The notes under the pieces were generated by a model. It was not told the DNA's origin. It saw only the letters and a list, made by a program, of their open reading frames with translations, and ran no database searches. Shown piece by piece: positions 1 to 6,498 of a DNA stretch of 6,498 bases (its first letter is position 1; the number at the start of each line of letters is the position of its first letter). A program made the translations under genes and the position numbers. The DNA lies in contig JAALLB010000103.1 in assembly GCA_011087745.1 (NCBI GenBank), positions 1 to 6,498 on the forward strand. The letters are read 5' to 3'. The stretch is from Hyphomicrobiales bacterium. GTDB lineage: Bacteria > Pseudomonadota > Alphaproteobacteria > Rhizobiales > Rhizobiaceae.

Positions 1-504
1 ACATGGAAAGACCCATCCGGTCACCTTCAGCAAAGATGTGTGCATACGGTAGCATGTTCACCAGGGTGCGATTGATGTATTGGGGCCCGTTACTAATCCG
101 CAAACCGTACACCAGGCCAAATTTTCATGCCTGCTACGCTGGGCCTGATTGCTGCGCATCGCAAAGCCGGGCTTTCTGAATTTGCCAATGTGCTCGATGA
201 TAAATGTGCGCTGTCTTTTCTGGAGCGCATTCACATGAAGCTTGATGAAGAAGTAAACAGGGCTTACCCAAAACGCTGGATAGGCAAGGTGACCGTTAAA
301 ACTTTAAACGGCACCGAAATAAGTTCACGCGTTGATGAACCCAAAGGAGATCCTGGCAACACACTCTCACGCCCAGAACTTGATGAGAAAGCTCGAAACC
401 TTGCGTTATCTGGAGGGGCTATAGACAGCTCGCAGATTGATAAAGTGATGGATAGCTTGTGGAACATAGAAACATCAAATGCAGTTAGATTTTTGCTCAA
501 CTAG
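1..504 (+). pseudogene. MmgE/PrpD family protein, C-terminal remnant (frameshift plus nonsense codon; 5' end outside window)
   Basis: Bases 2-127 read in one frame as a C-terminal MmgE/PrpD stretch (VHQGAIDVLGPVTNPQTV, then AKFS). The homology then continues in another frame from 127 (MPATLGLIAAHRKAGLSEF) through a family-typical segment (PKGDPGNTLSRPELDEKA) to TAG at 502-504. The join at about 122-127 fits loss of one base in a T-rich stretch, restoring KFSMPATLG. A TAG at 50-52 interrupts the upstream frame as well. The ATG at 127 is therefore an internal methionine, not a gene start. About 165 C-terminal residues are visible, against roughly 450 for a full family member. The family includes 2-methylcitrate dehydratase and related enzymes of unknown substrate, so no reaction can be assigned. 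I am fairly sure of the family and of the frameshift. I am less sure of the reading left of the TAG. Confidence 0.72.
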
Positions 505-507
505 CAC

Positions 508-536
508 TTGGCATATGCAAAATCGCAGACTATATT
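508..536 (+). promoter_or_regulatory. Predicted sigma-70-type promoter of mbfA
   Basis: TTGGCA (508-513) and TATATT (531-536) are separated by 17 bp, close to the housekeeping consensus. Transcription would start near 543. The promoter begins four bases after the stop of the MmgE/PrpD remnant, so mbfA appears to be transcribed on its own. The predicted start falls at the left edge of the Irr-type palindrome, a suitable place for repression. This is sequence matching only. Confidence 0.55.
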
Positions 537-544
537 AGAGCTAG

Positions 545-561
545 TTTAGAATAATTCTAAA
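545..561. promoter_or_regulatory. Irr box (iron control element, ICE) upstream of mbfA
   Basis: The 17-bp sequence TTTAGAATAATTCTAAA is a perfect palindrome with 8-bp arms around a central A. It matches the known alphaproteobacterial Irr-binding ICE pattern (TTTAGAA, short spacer, TTCTAAA). It lies 12 bp before the mbfA start codon and immediately downstream of the predicted transcription start. From that position a bound Irr protein would be expected to block initiation. In rhizobia, Irr represses mbfA when iron or haem is low and releases it when iron is plentiful. The match and the gene it precedes support each other strongly. Confidence 0.85.
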
Positions 562-573
562 GAAGAAGACTTC

Positions 574-1557
574 ATGATTTCACGATTTTTGCCCACCGGG
601 AAACGCAACTTCAATTCACTCAACGAGCAAGAAATTCTTGCACTCGCAATTTCATCAGAGGAAGATGATGCACGGATCTATGCAAGTTATGCAGAAGGGT
701 TACGTGAAGTATTTCCAGATAGTGCAAAGCTCTTTGACGAAATGGTTATTGAAGAAAACCAGCACCGCCAATGGTTGATCGAGCTGCATCAGGAAAAATT
801 TGGCGAAGTAATCCCGCTTATTCGGCGTGATCATGTTTCCGGGTTCTATAACCGCAAACCAGACTGGCTGGTAAAACCCTTTGGCGTTGAAGAAGTTCGC
901 AAGCAAGCCGCCGAAATGGAAGCGCAAGCGTGTAGGTTTTATAATGCTGCGATCAAGCAAACCACAGATGCTTCAATTCGAAAATTGCTTGGAGATTTGG
1001 CTATTGCTGAAGCTGGCCACATGGCCGCCGCCCAGGATGCCGAAACTGCAAACATTCCAAAAGACATCAAAGAAGCAGAAGCAGCGACTGAACATAAGCA
1101 ATTTGTTTTGACCTATGTGCAGCCCGGTTTGGCCGGTTTAATTGACGGTTCAATTTCAACGCTGGCACCGATCTTTGCTACAGCATTTGCAACGCAGGAT
1201 ACCTGGACAACCTTATTGGTTGGTCTCGCCGCATCCATCGGTGCCGGCATCTCCATGGGCTTCACCGAAGTCGCCTCTGATGATGGTGTAATATCGGGAC
1301 GCGGTTCGCCGATTAAACGAGGGATTGCAACGGGCGTTATGACAACAGTTGGCGGCTTGGGCCACGCGCTTCCATATCTCATACCAGATTTCTGGATCGC
1401 AACCTGGGTTGCATTCGCAGTCGTATTTGTTGAACTCTTCGTCATCACCTGGATACAAAACAAATATATGGAAACACCCTGGCTAAAGGCCATTATTCAA
1501 ATCATGCTGGGCGGGGTTCTGGTTTTGGGTGCAGGCATATTAATTGGACAGGCGTGA
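574..1557 (+). CDS. mbfA: MbfA: membrane-bound ferritin-like / VIT1-family iron exporter
   Basis: The 327-aa product has the two-part architecture of MbfA (erythrin-VIT1) proteins, which export iron at the inner membrane and protect against iron and peroxide stress. Residues 17-157 form a ferritin-like four-helix domain. Likely di-iron ligands are E29/E30, E61-xx-H64, E114/E116 and E146-xx-H149. Residues about 183-326 form a VIT1/CCC1-type membrane domain with about five segments. It contains GLIDGSISTLAPIFATAF (187-204) and GAGISMGFTEVASDDG (223-238), which resemble the glycine-rich VIT core motifs. Length and order match the family with no lesion. The start is supported by the conserved opening (LNEQEILALAISSEE) and by a purine-rich stretch at 562-569. 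The gene is preceded by its own promoter and Irr box and lies between two pseudogenes. Function is inferred from family and regulation together. Confidence 0.93.
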   Translation: MISRFLPTGKRNFNSLNEQEILALAISSEEDDARIYASYAEGLREVFPDSAKLFDEMVIEENQHRQWLIELHQEKFGEVIPLIRRDHVSGFYNRKPDWLVKPFGVEEVRKQAAEMEAQACRFYNAAIKQTTDASIRKLLGDLAIAEAGHMAAAQDAETANIPKDIKEAEAATEHKQFVLTYVQPGLAGLIDGSISTLAPIFATAFATQDTWTTLLVGLAASIGAGISMGFTEVASDDGVISGRGSPIKRGIATGVMTTVGGLGHALPYLIPDFWIATWVAFAVVFVELFVITWIQNKYMETPWLKAIIQIMLGGVLVLGAGILIGQA

Positions 1558-1581
1558 GGCTATTGAATACAAATACGCCTC
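1556..1581 (+). other. Hairpin overlapping the mbfA stop codon
   Basis: GAGGC (1556-1560) pairs with GCCTC (1577-1581). Inside it, TATT (1561-1564) pairs with AATA (1572-1575), leaving one bulged C at 1576 and a 7-nt loop. No T-run follows, so it is not a standard intrinsic terminator. It could act as a weak or Rho-assisted 3' end, or stabilise the mbfA transcript. It could also be chance. Confidence 0.3.
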
Positions 1582-1586
1582 CAAGA

Positions 1587-1600
1587 AATTTGAGCAAATT
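1587..1600. promoter_or_regulatory. Short inverted repeat upstream of the aminomethyltransferase pseudogene
   Basis: AATTTG (1587-1592) and CAAATT (1595-1600) form a perfect 6-2-6 inverted repeat. It lies six bases before the ribosome-binding site of the downstream pseudogene. It could be a relic operator of a small dimeric repressor. It is short and AT-rich enough to occur by chance, and I do not recognise a specific regulator. Confidence 0.25.
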
Positions 1601-1605
1601 ATTCT

Positions 1606-1613
1606 GGGGAGGA
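1606..1613 (+). promoter_or_regulatory. Strong Shine-Dalgarno sequence of the aminomethyltransferase pseudogene
   Basis: GGGGAGGA ends four bases before the ATG at 1618. It is the best ribosome-binding site in the window and fixes the original start of the now broken gene. A preserved translation signal suggests the damage downstream is recent. Confidence 0.6.
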
Positions 1614-1617
1614 CAGC

Positions 1618-2798
1618 ATGCGTTCAAGTGATGGGAAGACTAGGGACCTGGTAACTACTATGCCAGGTGCAGGCTGGGACTATTCAAAAACACGGCATCC
1701 GTATTTTGAAATAGAGCGCCCGAAAGGGCCGCATTACTGCATTTACAATCGTCGGCACATGGCCTGTTGTTTTGATGATCACTCAACAGAAGATGGATAT
1801 TGGCGCTTGCGTCAACAGGCGGCTGTTTTAAATACAGGTGAGTTTCCACTTCAGTTCGAAGGACCCGATGCAGAACGGTTACTGGATAAACTCTTCACCA
1901 AAGATATAACAAAAGCCAAGGTAATGCGGTGTGCTTATGGTCTTGCCTGTTATGAAGACGGAGGTCTAATTGTCGATGGTATTTTGTTGCGCCTTGAGCA
2001 GCATAAATTTTGGTATGCCCAAGCAGATGGCGATTTTTATAGTTGGGCAAGAGCGCATGCATCCGGAATGATGTTGAGATTAGTGACCCGGATGTATTTG
2101 TTTCACAGGTGCAAGGACCGAATGCTCTGAAAATCCTGGAAGCAGCAAGTGATACTGGAATGCCTGAGCAATTTGGATATTTTGCGGTTGCCCGAGTGCT
2201 ATTTGGCGGTCAGGAAGTCGTGATTACCCGCACAGGATATACCAATGAACTAGGCTGGGAATTTTATACTGAGCCACATCATGATGCAGAGGCGCTTTGG
2301 GCTCATCTGGAAACTGCTGGTAAGCCGCATGGTATGGAAATTTTTGGGTTGGACGCCATGAATATTCGCCGCATTGAGGCCGGAATTCTGAACGCTGGCT
2401 CCGACTTTAATCACACAACCACTCCTTACGATGTGGGTTTGGGAGAGTTTGTGGATGAAGACAAAGGCGATTTTTTTGGAAAAACTGCGCTTCAAAATGC
2501 AAAAAAGGAAACAAGGCACTTCGGCATAAAATGCGCTGGCGGAGAACCTCTTATTTCCGGCGCTGTTGAAATTAATAGCAAGCAAGTTGGAATAGTAACG
2601 GCTGGCGCGACATCACCTTATCTGGGACATGGTATTGGATACGCATTAATGGATAGTGCAGAGCACGGCGCTGGAACAACTGTAAGCGTTAGCTGCAAAG
2701 ATGGATCCAGTTAGATTGCTGAACTGCTAGAATTACCATTTTACGACAAATCGGCCGAAATCCCGCGCGGTAAACTGGTTGATATCCCTAGCCGATAA
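1618..2798 (+). pseudogene. GcvT/DmdA-type aminomethyltransferase family gene, inactivated by frameshift and premature stop
   Basis: Reassembled, this would encode about 393 aa of the GcvT-fold, tetrahydrofolate-dependent C1-transfer family (COG0404). Its layout resembles DMSP demethylase (DmdA) and related demethylases more than the classical glycine-cleavage T protein. The first frame runs from 1618 to about 2067 (YWRLRQQAAVLNTGEFPLQF, then FEGPDAERLLDKLF, up to WARAHASG). The homology resumes in another frame at 2070 (DVEISDPDVFVSQVQGPNA). Between them, bases 2068-2069 make a two-base codon, so one base was probably lost. The second frame carries the family core: GYTNELGWEFYTEP, RRIEAGIL, TTPYDVGLGEF and a FFGKTAL segment. 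A TAG at 2712-2714 then interrupts it. Beyond the TAG the same frame continues with a normal family C-terminus (IAELLELPFYDKSAEIPRGK, LVDIPSR) to TAA at 2796-2798. Two independent lesions make sequencing error unlikely. The substrate cannot be told. Confidence 0.85.
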
Positions 2799-2811
2799 TA
2801 CTTACCTGAGA

Positions 2812-3966
2812 TTACTCAGCAGGTTGCAGGCTGGCTTTGGCTTGTTTCGGTGTGACACTCTTGTCTATCCAGGCCCATTTTGGACGAGAGAACAAGAAAC
2901 CGAACCAGCCGGTGATGCGTGTAAACTCATAGGCAATCACGGGACCTATTACGCTTGTGAAAAGCACGATCAATGAGATGTTGCCCAAGCCAAGACCTGG
3001 CGCGAATTTGAATAGCACTTCGCGAGTAATGATCATCGGTGCGAAGAATGCCAAATATACAACGATCGAATGCTGACCAAGGTAACGCAAGAATCCGGCT
3101 GTCTTAAATCTTGATAATACCGCACATAAACATACAACGGCTACCGCACCTGCTGCACCAAGGGCGAGCGATACAACAGGCAATTGTGCCATGTTAGATG
3201 GAATTTGACGGTTAGCAGCCTGAAAAAGGCTTTCAAAAACCTGAGGCATTGCCGTAAACGTAAAGACCCCATTGATCACTGCCCAGGTACCCAAATAGCC
3301 AAGTGCTTTACCAATATTGTCACGCGCCCAGCCAGCAAGTTTGAAGATCGGTTGTGCCAATGCGTAGCCTGCAAAGAAATATACATAGCGTGATGCAAAT
3401 TCATCAACCAACAAGCTTCCGGTATGGATAGGCGCAATCTCCAACACCATTGCGGCGACCAGCACGATCGCCCAATGTATATTAGACAGCAATCGCGTTG
3501 CGATGAACATTACCGGCAACATATAGATGAACCAAAGTGTTCCATATGGTTCAACCAAAGCTAACAAGAAACTTCCGCCGATTTCTGATGCAGGGACACC
3601 TTGCGAAATCCAGCCAAGGCTTTTGAATGCAAATTGAATTACAAGCCAGATGACATAGAAGTAAGCAAAATGAACGACTTTTCGGTCAAAATAGCGAAGC
3701 CAACTGCGCCCAATCACCAATCCAAGAAATAACCCTGAAATCATGAAAAAATCTGGCATTCTGAATGGCTGTGCGAATGTAACAATATAGTTCATCCAGC
3801 CAGTAGCACCTGGCTCAGCAATCTCTTTAAGAACAGCATGTTTTTCAACGCCCAGTGTAGCGTGCATCATTACAACGAAGATGATGCAGAATCCTTTTGC
3901 GTAATCAACCCAGTCAATGCGGTTGCCACCAGCCTGAAATCCTAGTTGTAGAGCGAGATTTGCCAT
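2812..3966 (-). CDS. Acyltransferase family 3 membrane protein
   Basis: The product is a polytopic inner-membrane protein of the acyltransferase-3 group (COG3594-like, related to sugar O-acetylases), which move acyl groups onto carbohydrate or envelope substrates. From the chosen start it is 384 aa with about ten hydrophobic segments. Family marks are the N-terminal RIDWVDYAKG segment (16-25) followed by FCIIFVVMMH, with the probable catalytic H35; PFRMPDFFMISGLFL (67-81); GTLWFIYMLPV (142-152); and LRYLGQHSIVVYLAFF (293-308). The tail (360-384) is basic and probably cytoplasmic. The frame is open back to a TTG at 4050, but homology begins near residue 16, so I chose the ATG at 3966. ATGs at 3975 and 4014 are alternatives, and none has a clear Shine-Dalgarno sequence. 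It is divergent from the penicillin-binding protein gene and ends 13 bases from the preceding pseudogene. The acyl acceptor is unknown. Confidence 0.88.
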   Translation of the reverse strand: MANLALQLGFQAGGNRIDWVDYAKGFCIIFVVMMHATLGVEKHAVLKEIAEPGATGWMNYIVTFAQPFRMPDFFMISGLFLGLVIGRSWLRYFDRKVVHFAYFYVIWLVIQFAFKSLGWISQGVPASEIGGSFLLALVEPYGTLWFIYMLPVMFIATRLLSNIHWAIVLVAAMVLEIAPIHTGSLLVDEFASRYVYFFAGYALAQPIFKLAGWARDNIGKALGYLGTWAVINGVFTFTAMPQVFESLFQAANRQIPSNMAQLPVVSLALGAAGAVAVVCLCAVLSRFKTAGFLRYLGQHSIVVYLAFFAPMIITREVLFKFAPGLGLGNISLIVLFTSVIGPVIAYEFTRITGWFGFLFSRPKWAWIDKSVTPKQAKASLQPAE

Positions 3967-4200
3967 TGCCAACATCCAATCTATATCGAGCAAAATGCAC
4001 GAAATTGAATGCATAAAAGACCATAAAATGGATAAGATCGGTTTAACCAATTCATTAAAATTGTAATCAACACTTCGAGAGCTTTGTTTTTAAAGGTTTT
4101 TTGAAAGAATGCTTTAGTGTTTACGTCCCATTAAATTGCCTCATTTATTGTTCATTGGATATTAACTCTGTAGCTCTTTAGGCACTGGCAGTGAAACTTC
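3967..4200. promoter_or_regulatory. Divergent intergenic region between acyltransferase and penicillin-binding protein genes
   Basis: These 234 AT-rich bases should hold the promoters of both divergent genes. On the plus strand the best match is TTGCCT (4136-4141), an 18-bp spacer and TATTAA (4160-4165), about 30 bases before the start at 4201; this is weak. I found no convincing minus-strand promoter, terminator or operator. If the acyltransferase really starts at 4014 or 4050, the region is shorter. Confidence 0.4.
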
Positions 4201-6390
4201 ATGGCAAAACGCGGTAAACCAAGACGAATTGAACCTACATTTGACGCACCTGCGCGTAAGTCAGGTCGGGGTGACATGCGCGTAACGGCCGCTGATCGTG
4301 CGGTTGCATCTTCGACCAAGAAAAGAAAAACTGCCAAAAAACCTACTAAAGCAGGCTCGGCTCGAAGAAAACAAAACAAACGCAAGCAGACACGAAAACG
4401 TGGTGGGTTTTTAGGATTCCTGGGCGGATGCATCTATTGGTGTTTTGTAATTGGCCTTTGGGGTGCAATTGGTATTGCAGGTCTTGTTGGCTACTACGCT
4501 TCGAAACTTCCCCAATCCACAAGCTGGGCAATTCCGCAACGGCCCCCGAATGCTAAAATCCTATCCGCCGGTGGAACATTGATAGCAAACAGGGGTGTCA
4601 CCGGTGGTGCAGCAATGCGGTTGGATGAAATGTCTCCCTATATTCCGATGGCTGTAATTGCGGTTGAAGACCGTCGATATAAATATCATTTTGGGTTTGA
4701 TCCGATTGGCTTTACCAGAGCAATGATCCGTAATGTTATGGCACAACGCCTTGTTGAAGGTGGCTCGACCATTACCCAGCAACTTGCAAAAAACCTGTTT
4801 TTGAAACCCTCGCGTACACTGGAGCGCAAAGTTCAGGAACTTATCATCGCGCTCTGGCTTGAGAATAAATATGACAAGGACGAAATCCTCGAGCTTTACC
4901 TCAATCGCGTTTATTTTGGCTCTGGTGCATATGGTGTTGATGCGGCCTCCCGCCGGTATTTTTCAAAATCAGCAAGAGATGTAAATCTTGCTGAAGCTGC
5001 TCTTTTGGCAGGCTTGTTGAAGGCACCATCTAAACTGTCCCCTGCAAAAAACCCACAACTTGCAGAAGCCCGTGCACAAGTAGTTTTAGGAACCATGCGC
5101 CGTGCAGATTTCATTACCGACCGGGAAGCTGCAAAAGCTCTCACTATGCAAGCCAAGAAAGCAAAACGTTTCTGGAGCGGGTCTGAACATTATGTTGCTG
5201 ATTTGGTGATGAAACAATTGCCTGATCTAATCGGTGAATTGCGTGAAGATGTTGTGATCGACACAACCATCAATATGTCTCTTCAAAAGCAGGCTAGTAA
5301 AGTAATTGCTGATACACTTTCAGAAAGTGGCAAGAAGCGAAATGTCAAACAAGGCGCGCTTGTTTCCATGACACCATATGGTGCAGTTAAGGCCCTTGTT
5401 GGAGGGCGTGAATATGCAGATAGCCAATTTAATCGTGCGACCGAAGCAAAACGCCAACCCGGGTCTGCTTTTAAACCGATAGTATATTTGGCTGCACTTG
5501 AAGCGGGCCGTACTCCGCAATCCGTAAGGCAGGATGCACCTATTAGCATTGGCAATTGGAAGCCCGTAAACTACGACCGTAAATACCGCGGTCCAGTATC
5601 TCTTGATACATCCCTTACAAAATCGCTTAATACAGTCGCGGCTCAACTGGTTATGGAAGTTGGTCCGGGTAATGTGGTCAAGACCGCACAACGGCTCGGC
5701 ATCAAATCCAAATTGACACCAAATGCATCAATCGCCTTGGGTACATCCGAAGTTACCTTGATGGAACTCACCGGCGCTTATGCTCCGTTTGCAAATGGCG
5801 GCCAGTCAGTTTTTCCTTATGTAATCAAACGGGTTACTGATCTTGATGGAAAGGTTCTCTACGAACGCAAATCTCCACAAACCAATAAAGTTGTACGAGC
5901 CCGCGAGCTCGGCATGATGAATTCCATGCTTGCGCACGTGATTTCCAAAGGTACTGGCAAAAAAGCAAACCTTGGAAAACGTCAGGCAGCAGGTAAAACC
6001 GGCACCACTCAAAACTCACGCGATGGATTGTTTGTTGGATATACAGCAAATCTTGTGACGGGTGTCTGGTATGGCAATGATGACGGTAAATCGATGAAGA
6101 AAGTAACTGGTGGATCATTACCCGCAATTACCTGGCAAAAATATATGGCGGCAGCGCATGAGGGTATTGAACTTGCTTCCCTTCCGGGAAACTATCAACC
6201 TGAACTAGCATCAATTCCAACACCTCAACAATCGATTGGCCAAACCCAATCAAATGAAAGGCCCAGCGATAAAACGCGTCGCAAGTCACTTTCAGAGATT
6301 GATGGAAATCCGCGTCCGTTAGCCAATGTTGGCGGACAACAAAAGCGCGAAAAACCAAGAACCATTTTAGATCTGATCTTTGGGGGCTAA
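4201..6390 (+). CDS. Class A penicillin-binding protein (PBP1A family; GT51 transglycosylase plus transpeptidase)
   Basis: The 729-aa bifunctional enzyme polymerises lipid II into glycan strands and cross-links peptides in the periplasm. Residues 1-68 are a very basic cytoplasmic tail (runs such as KKRKTAKK and RRKQNKRKQTRKR). Residues about 70-100 are the membrane anchor. The GT51 domain (about 118-300) has the first catalytic Glu in AVEDRRYKYHFG (E156), then EGGSTITQQLAKNLF (187-200), the RKVQELIIALWLE segment and ILELYLNRVYFGSGAYG with E231. The transpeptidase domain (about 384-650) has SAFK with nucleophile S422, SLN (475-477) and KTGT (599-602). All catalytic motifs are intact. The linker between the domains is short, so there is no large OB-type insert as in longer PBP1a proteins. 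The C-terminus (660-729) is a Q/P/S/K-rich tail ending TILDLIFGG. The start is the only reasonable one, although its ribosome-binding site is weak. Confidence 0.95.
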   Translation: MAKRGKPRRIEPTFDAPARKSGRGDMRVTAADRAVASSTKKRKTAKKPTKAGSARRKQNKRKQTRKRGGFLGFLGGCIYWCFVIGLWGAIGIAGLVGYYASKLPQSTSWAIPQRPPNAKILSAGGTLIANRGVTGGAAMRLDEMSPYIPMAVIAVEDRRYKYHFGFDPIGFTRAMIRNVMAQRLVEGGSTITQQLAKNLFLKPSRTLERKVQELIIALWLENKYDKDEILELYLNRVYFGSGAYGVDAASRRYFSKSARDVNLAEAALLAGLLKAPSKLSPAKNPQLAEARAQVVLGTMRRADFITDREAAKALTMQAKKAKRFWSGSEHYVADLVMKQLPDLIGELREDVVIDTTINMSLQKQASKVIADTLSESGKKRNVKQGALVSMTPYGAVKALVGGREYADSQFNRATEAKRQPGSAFKPIVYLAALEAGRTPQSVRQDAPISIGNWKPVNYDRKYRGPVSLDTSLTKSLNTVAAQLVMEVGPGNVVKTAQRLGIKSKLTPNASIALGTSEVTLMELTGAYAPFANGGQSVFPYVIKRVTDLDGKVLYERKSPQTNKVVRARELGMMNSMLAHVISKGTGKKANLGKRQAAGKTGTTQNSRDGLFVGYTANLVTGVWYGNDDGKSMKKVTGGSLPAITWQKYMAAAHEGIELASLPGNYQPELASIPTPQQSIGQTQSNERPSDKTRRKSLSEIDGNPRPLANVGGQQKREKPRTILDLIFGG

Positions 6391-6405
6391 AGCCAGGTTT
6401 TGGCT
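6391..6405. terminator. Small hairpin immediately after the penicillin-binding protein gene
   Basis: AGCCA (6391-6395) pairs with TGGCT (6401-6405) around a 5-nt loop, and A6390/T6406 can extend the stem to 6 bp. It begins right after the TAA at 6388-6390. There is no T-tract on either strand, so intrinsic termination is doubtful. Its position between two possible convergent stop codons would suit a bidirectional 3' end. Confidence 0.25.
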
Positions 6406-6498
6406 TATCCAACTAATGGAGCAGCATCCCGTACGTCTTGATCAGGTAATGCCAAGTTGATTTCAGGATTTATCTCTGATAAGGGTGGGCTATGAATA
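6405..6498 (-). CDS. Possible C-terminal end of an unidentified convergent gene (partial)
   Basis: On the minus strand a frame is open from the window edge to a TAA at 6405-6407. It encodes about 30 residues (HSPPLSEINPEINLALPDQD, then VRDAAPLVG). The composition looks like an ordinary soluble protein tail, but I recognise no family, and a frame this short can be open by chance. A competing reading is a plus-strand gene starting at the ATG at 6492, preceded by AAGGGTGGG (6481-6489). The two readings exclude each other, and the window ends too soon to choose. Confidence 0.3.
   Translation of the reverse strand, partial: IHSPPLSEINPEINLALPDQDVRDAAPLVG

Noticed and set aside
127..504. A free-standing 125-aa gene starting at the ATG at 127
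   Set aside because: The homology continues upstream of the ATG in another frame, and the ATG has no ribosome-binding site. It is the tail of a frameshifted gene.
1113..1493. Long minus-strand ORFs opposite mbfA and the PBP gene
   Set aside because: They lie antisense to well-supported genes, have no recognisable domains, and show compositions typical of antisense shadows.
2043..2714. A separate 223-aa gene overlapping the first aminomethyltransferase ORF
   Set aside because: It begins at a TTG inside the coding region with no ribosome-binding site. Its first residues are out of frame with the family and its C-terminus continues past the TAG, so it is one part of a single broken gene.
2806..2819. 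Hairpin CTGAG-ATTA-CTCAG between the convergent pseudogene and acyltransferase as a terminator
   Set aside because: It is only a 5-bp stem, lacks a T-tract on either strand, and overlaps the acyltransferase stop codon. I could not support it as a terminator.
3995..4014. Inverted ATGCA...TGCAT ends upstream of the acyltransferase as an operator
   Set aside because: Only five bases at each end match, the interior is not symmetric, and it may lie in coding sequence if an upstream start is used.
1..6498. Insertion sequence, prophage, toxin-antitoxin, CRISPR or retron content explaining the pseudogenes
   Set aside because: I saw no transposase, integrase, terminal inverted repeats, direct repeat arrays or small toxin-like gene pairs. 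The lesions are point changes, not insertions.

Overview
The window looks like part of an alphaproteobacterial chromosome, most likely from a moderate-GC, possibly marine, member of the Hyphomicrobiales/Rhizobiales. Three observations point there. An MbfA-type membrane ferritin/VIT protein lies directly behind a perfect Irr-type palindrome, and that regulatory pairing is characteristic of this group. A penicillin-binding protein has a long basic N-terminus and ends in a TILDLIFGG-like tail. An acyltransferase-3 protein carries the RIDWVDYAKG opening that I associate with the same group. The taxon is an inference from protein style, not from any marker gene.

Layout from left to right. Bases 1-504 hold the C-terminal part of a broken MmgE/PrpD-family gene, with one nonsense codon and one frameshift. 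Bases 508-561 hold a predicted sigma-70-like promoter overlapped by an Irr box, followed by intact mbfA (574-1557, +). Bases 1618-2798 hold a second broken gene, a GcvT/DmdA-type aminomethyltransferase with one frameshift and one premature stop. Bases 2812-3966 (-) encode an intact acyltransferase-3 membrane protein that converges on this pseudogene. A 234-bp divergent intergenic region (3967-4200) separates it from a class A penicillin-binding protein (4201-6390, +). The last ~100 bases carry an open frame on the minus strand that could be the C-terminus of a further, convergent gene.

How the parts work together. MbfA is expected to export or detoxify iron at the inner membrane, with Irr repressing it when iron is low. 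The two pseudogenes on either side look like remains of catabolic genes under relaxed selection. On the right, the divergent acyltransferase and the bifunctional peptidoglycan synthase are both envelope proteins, but only proximity links them.

I do not see a new multi-gene system. The strongest signals are the Irr box on mbfA and the two independently damaged metabolic genes flanking it. No tRNA, rRNA, CRISPR array, insertion sequence or attachment site is evident.
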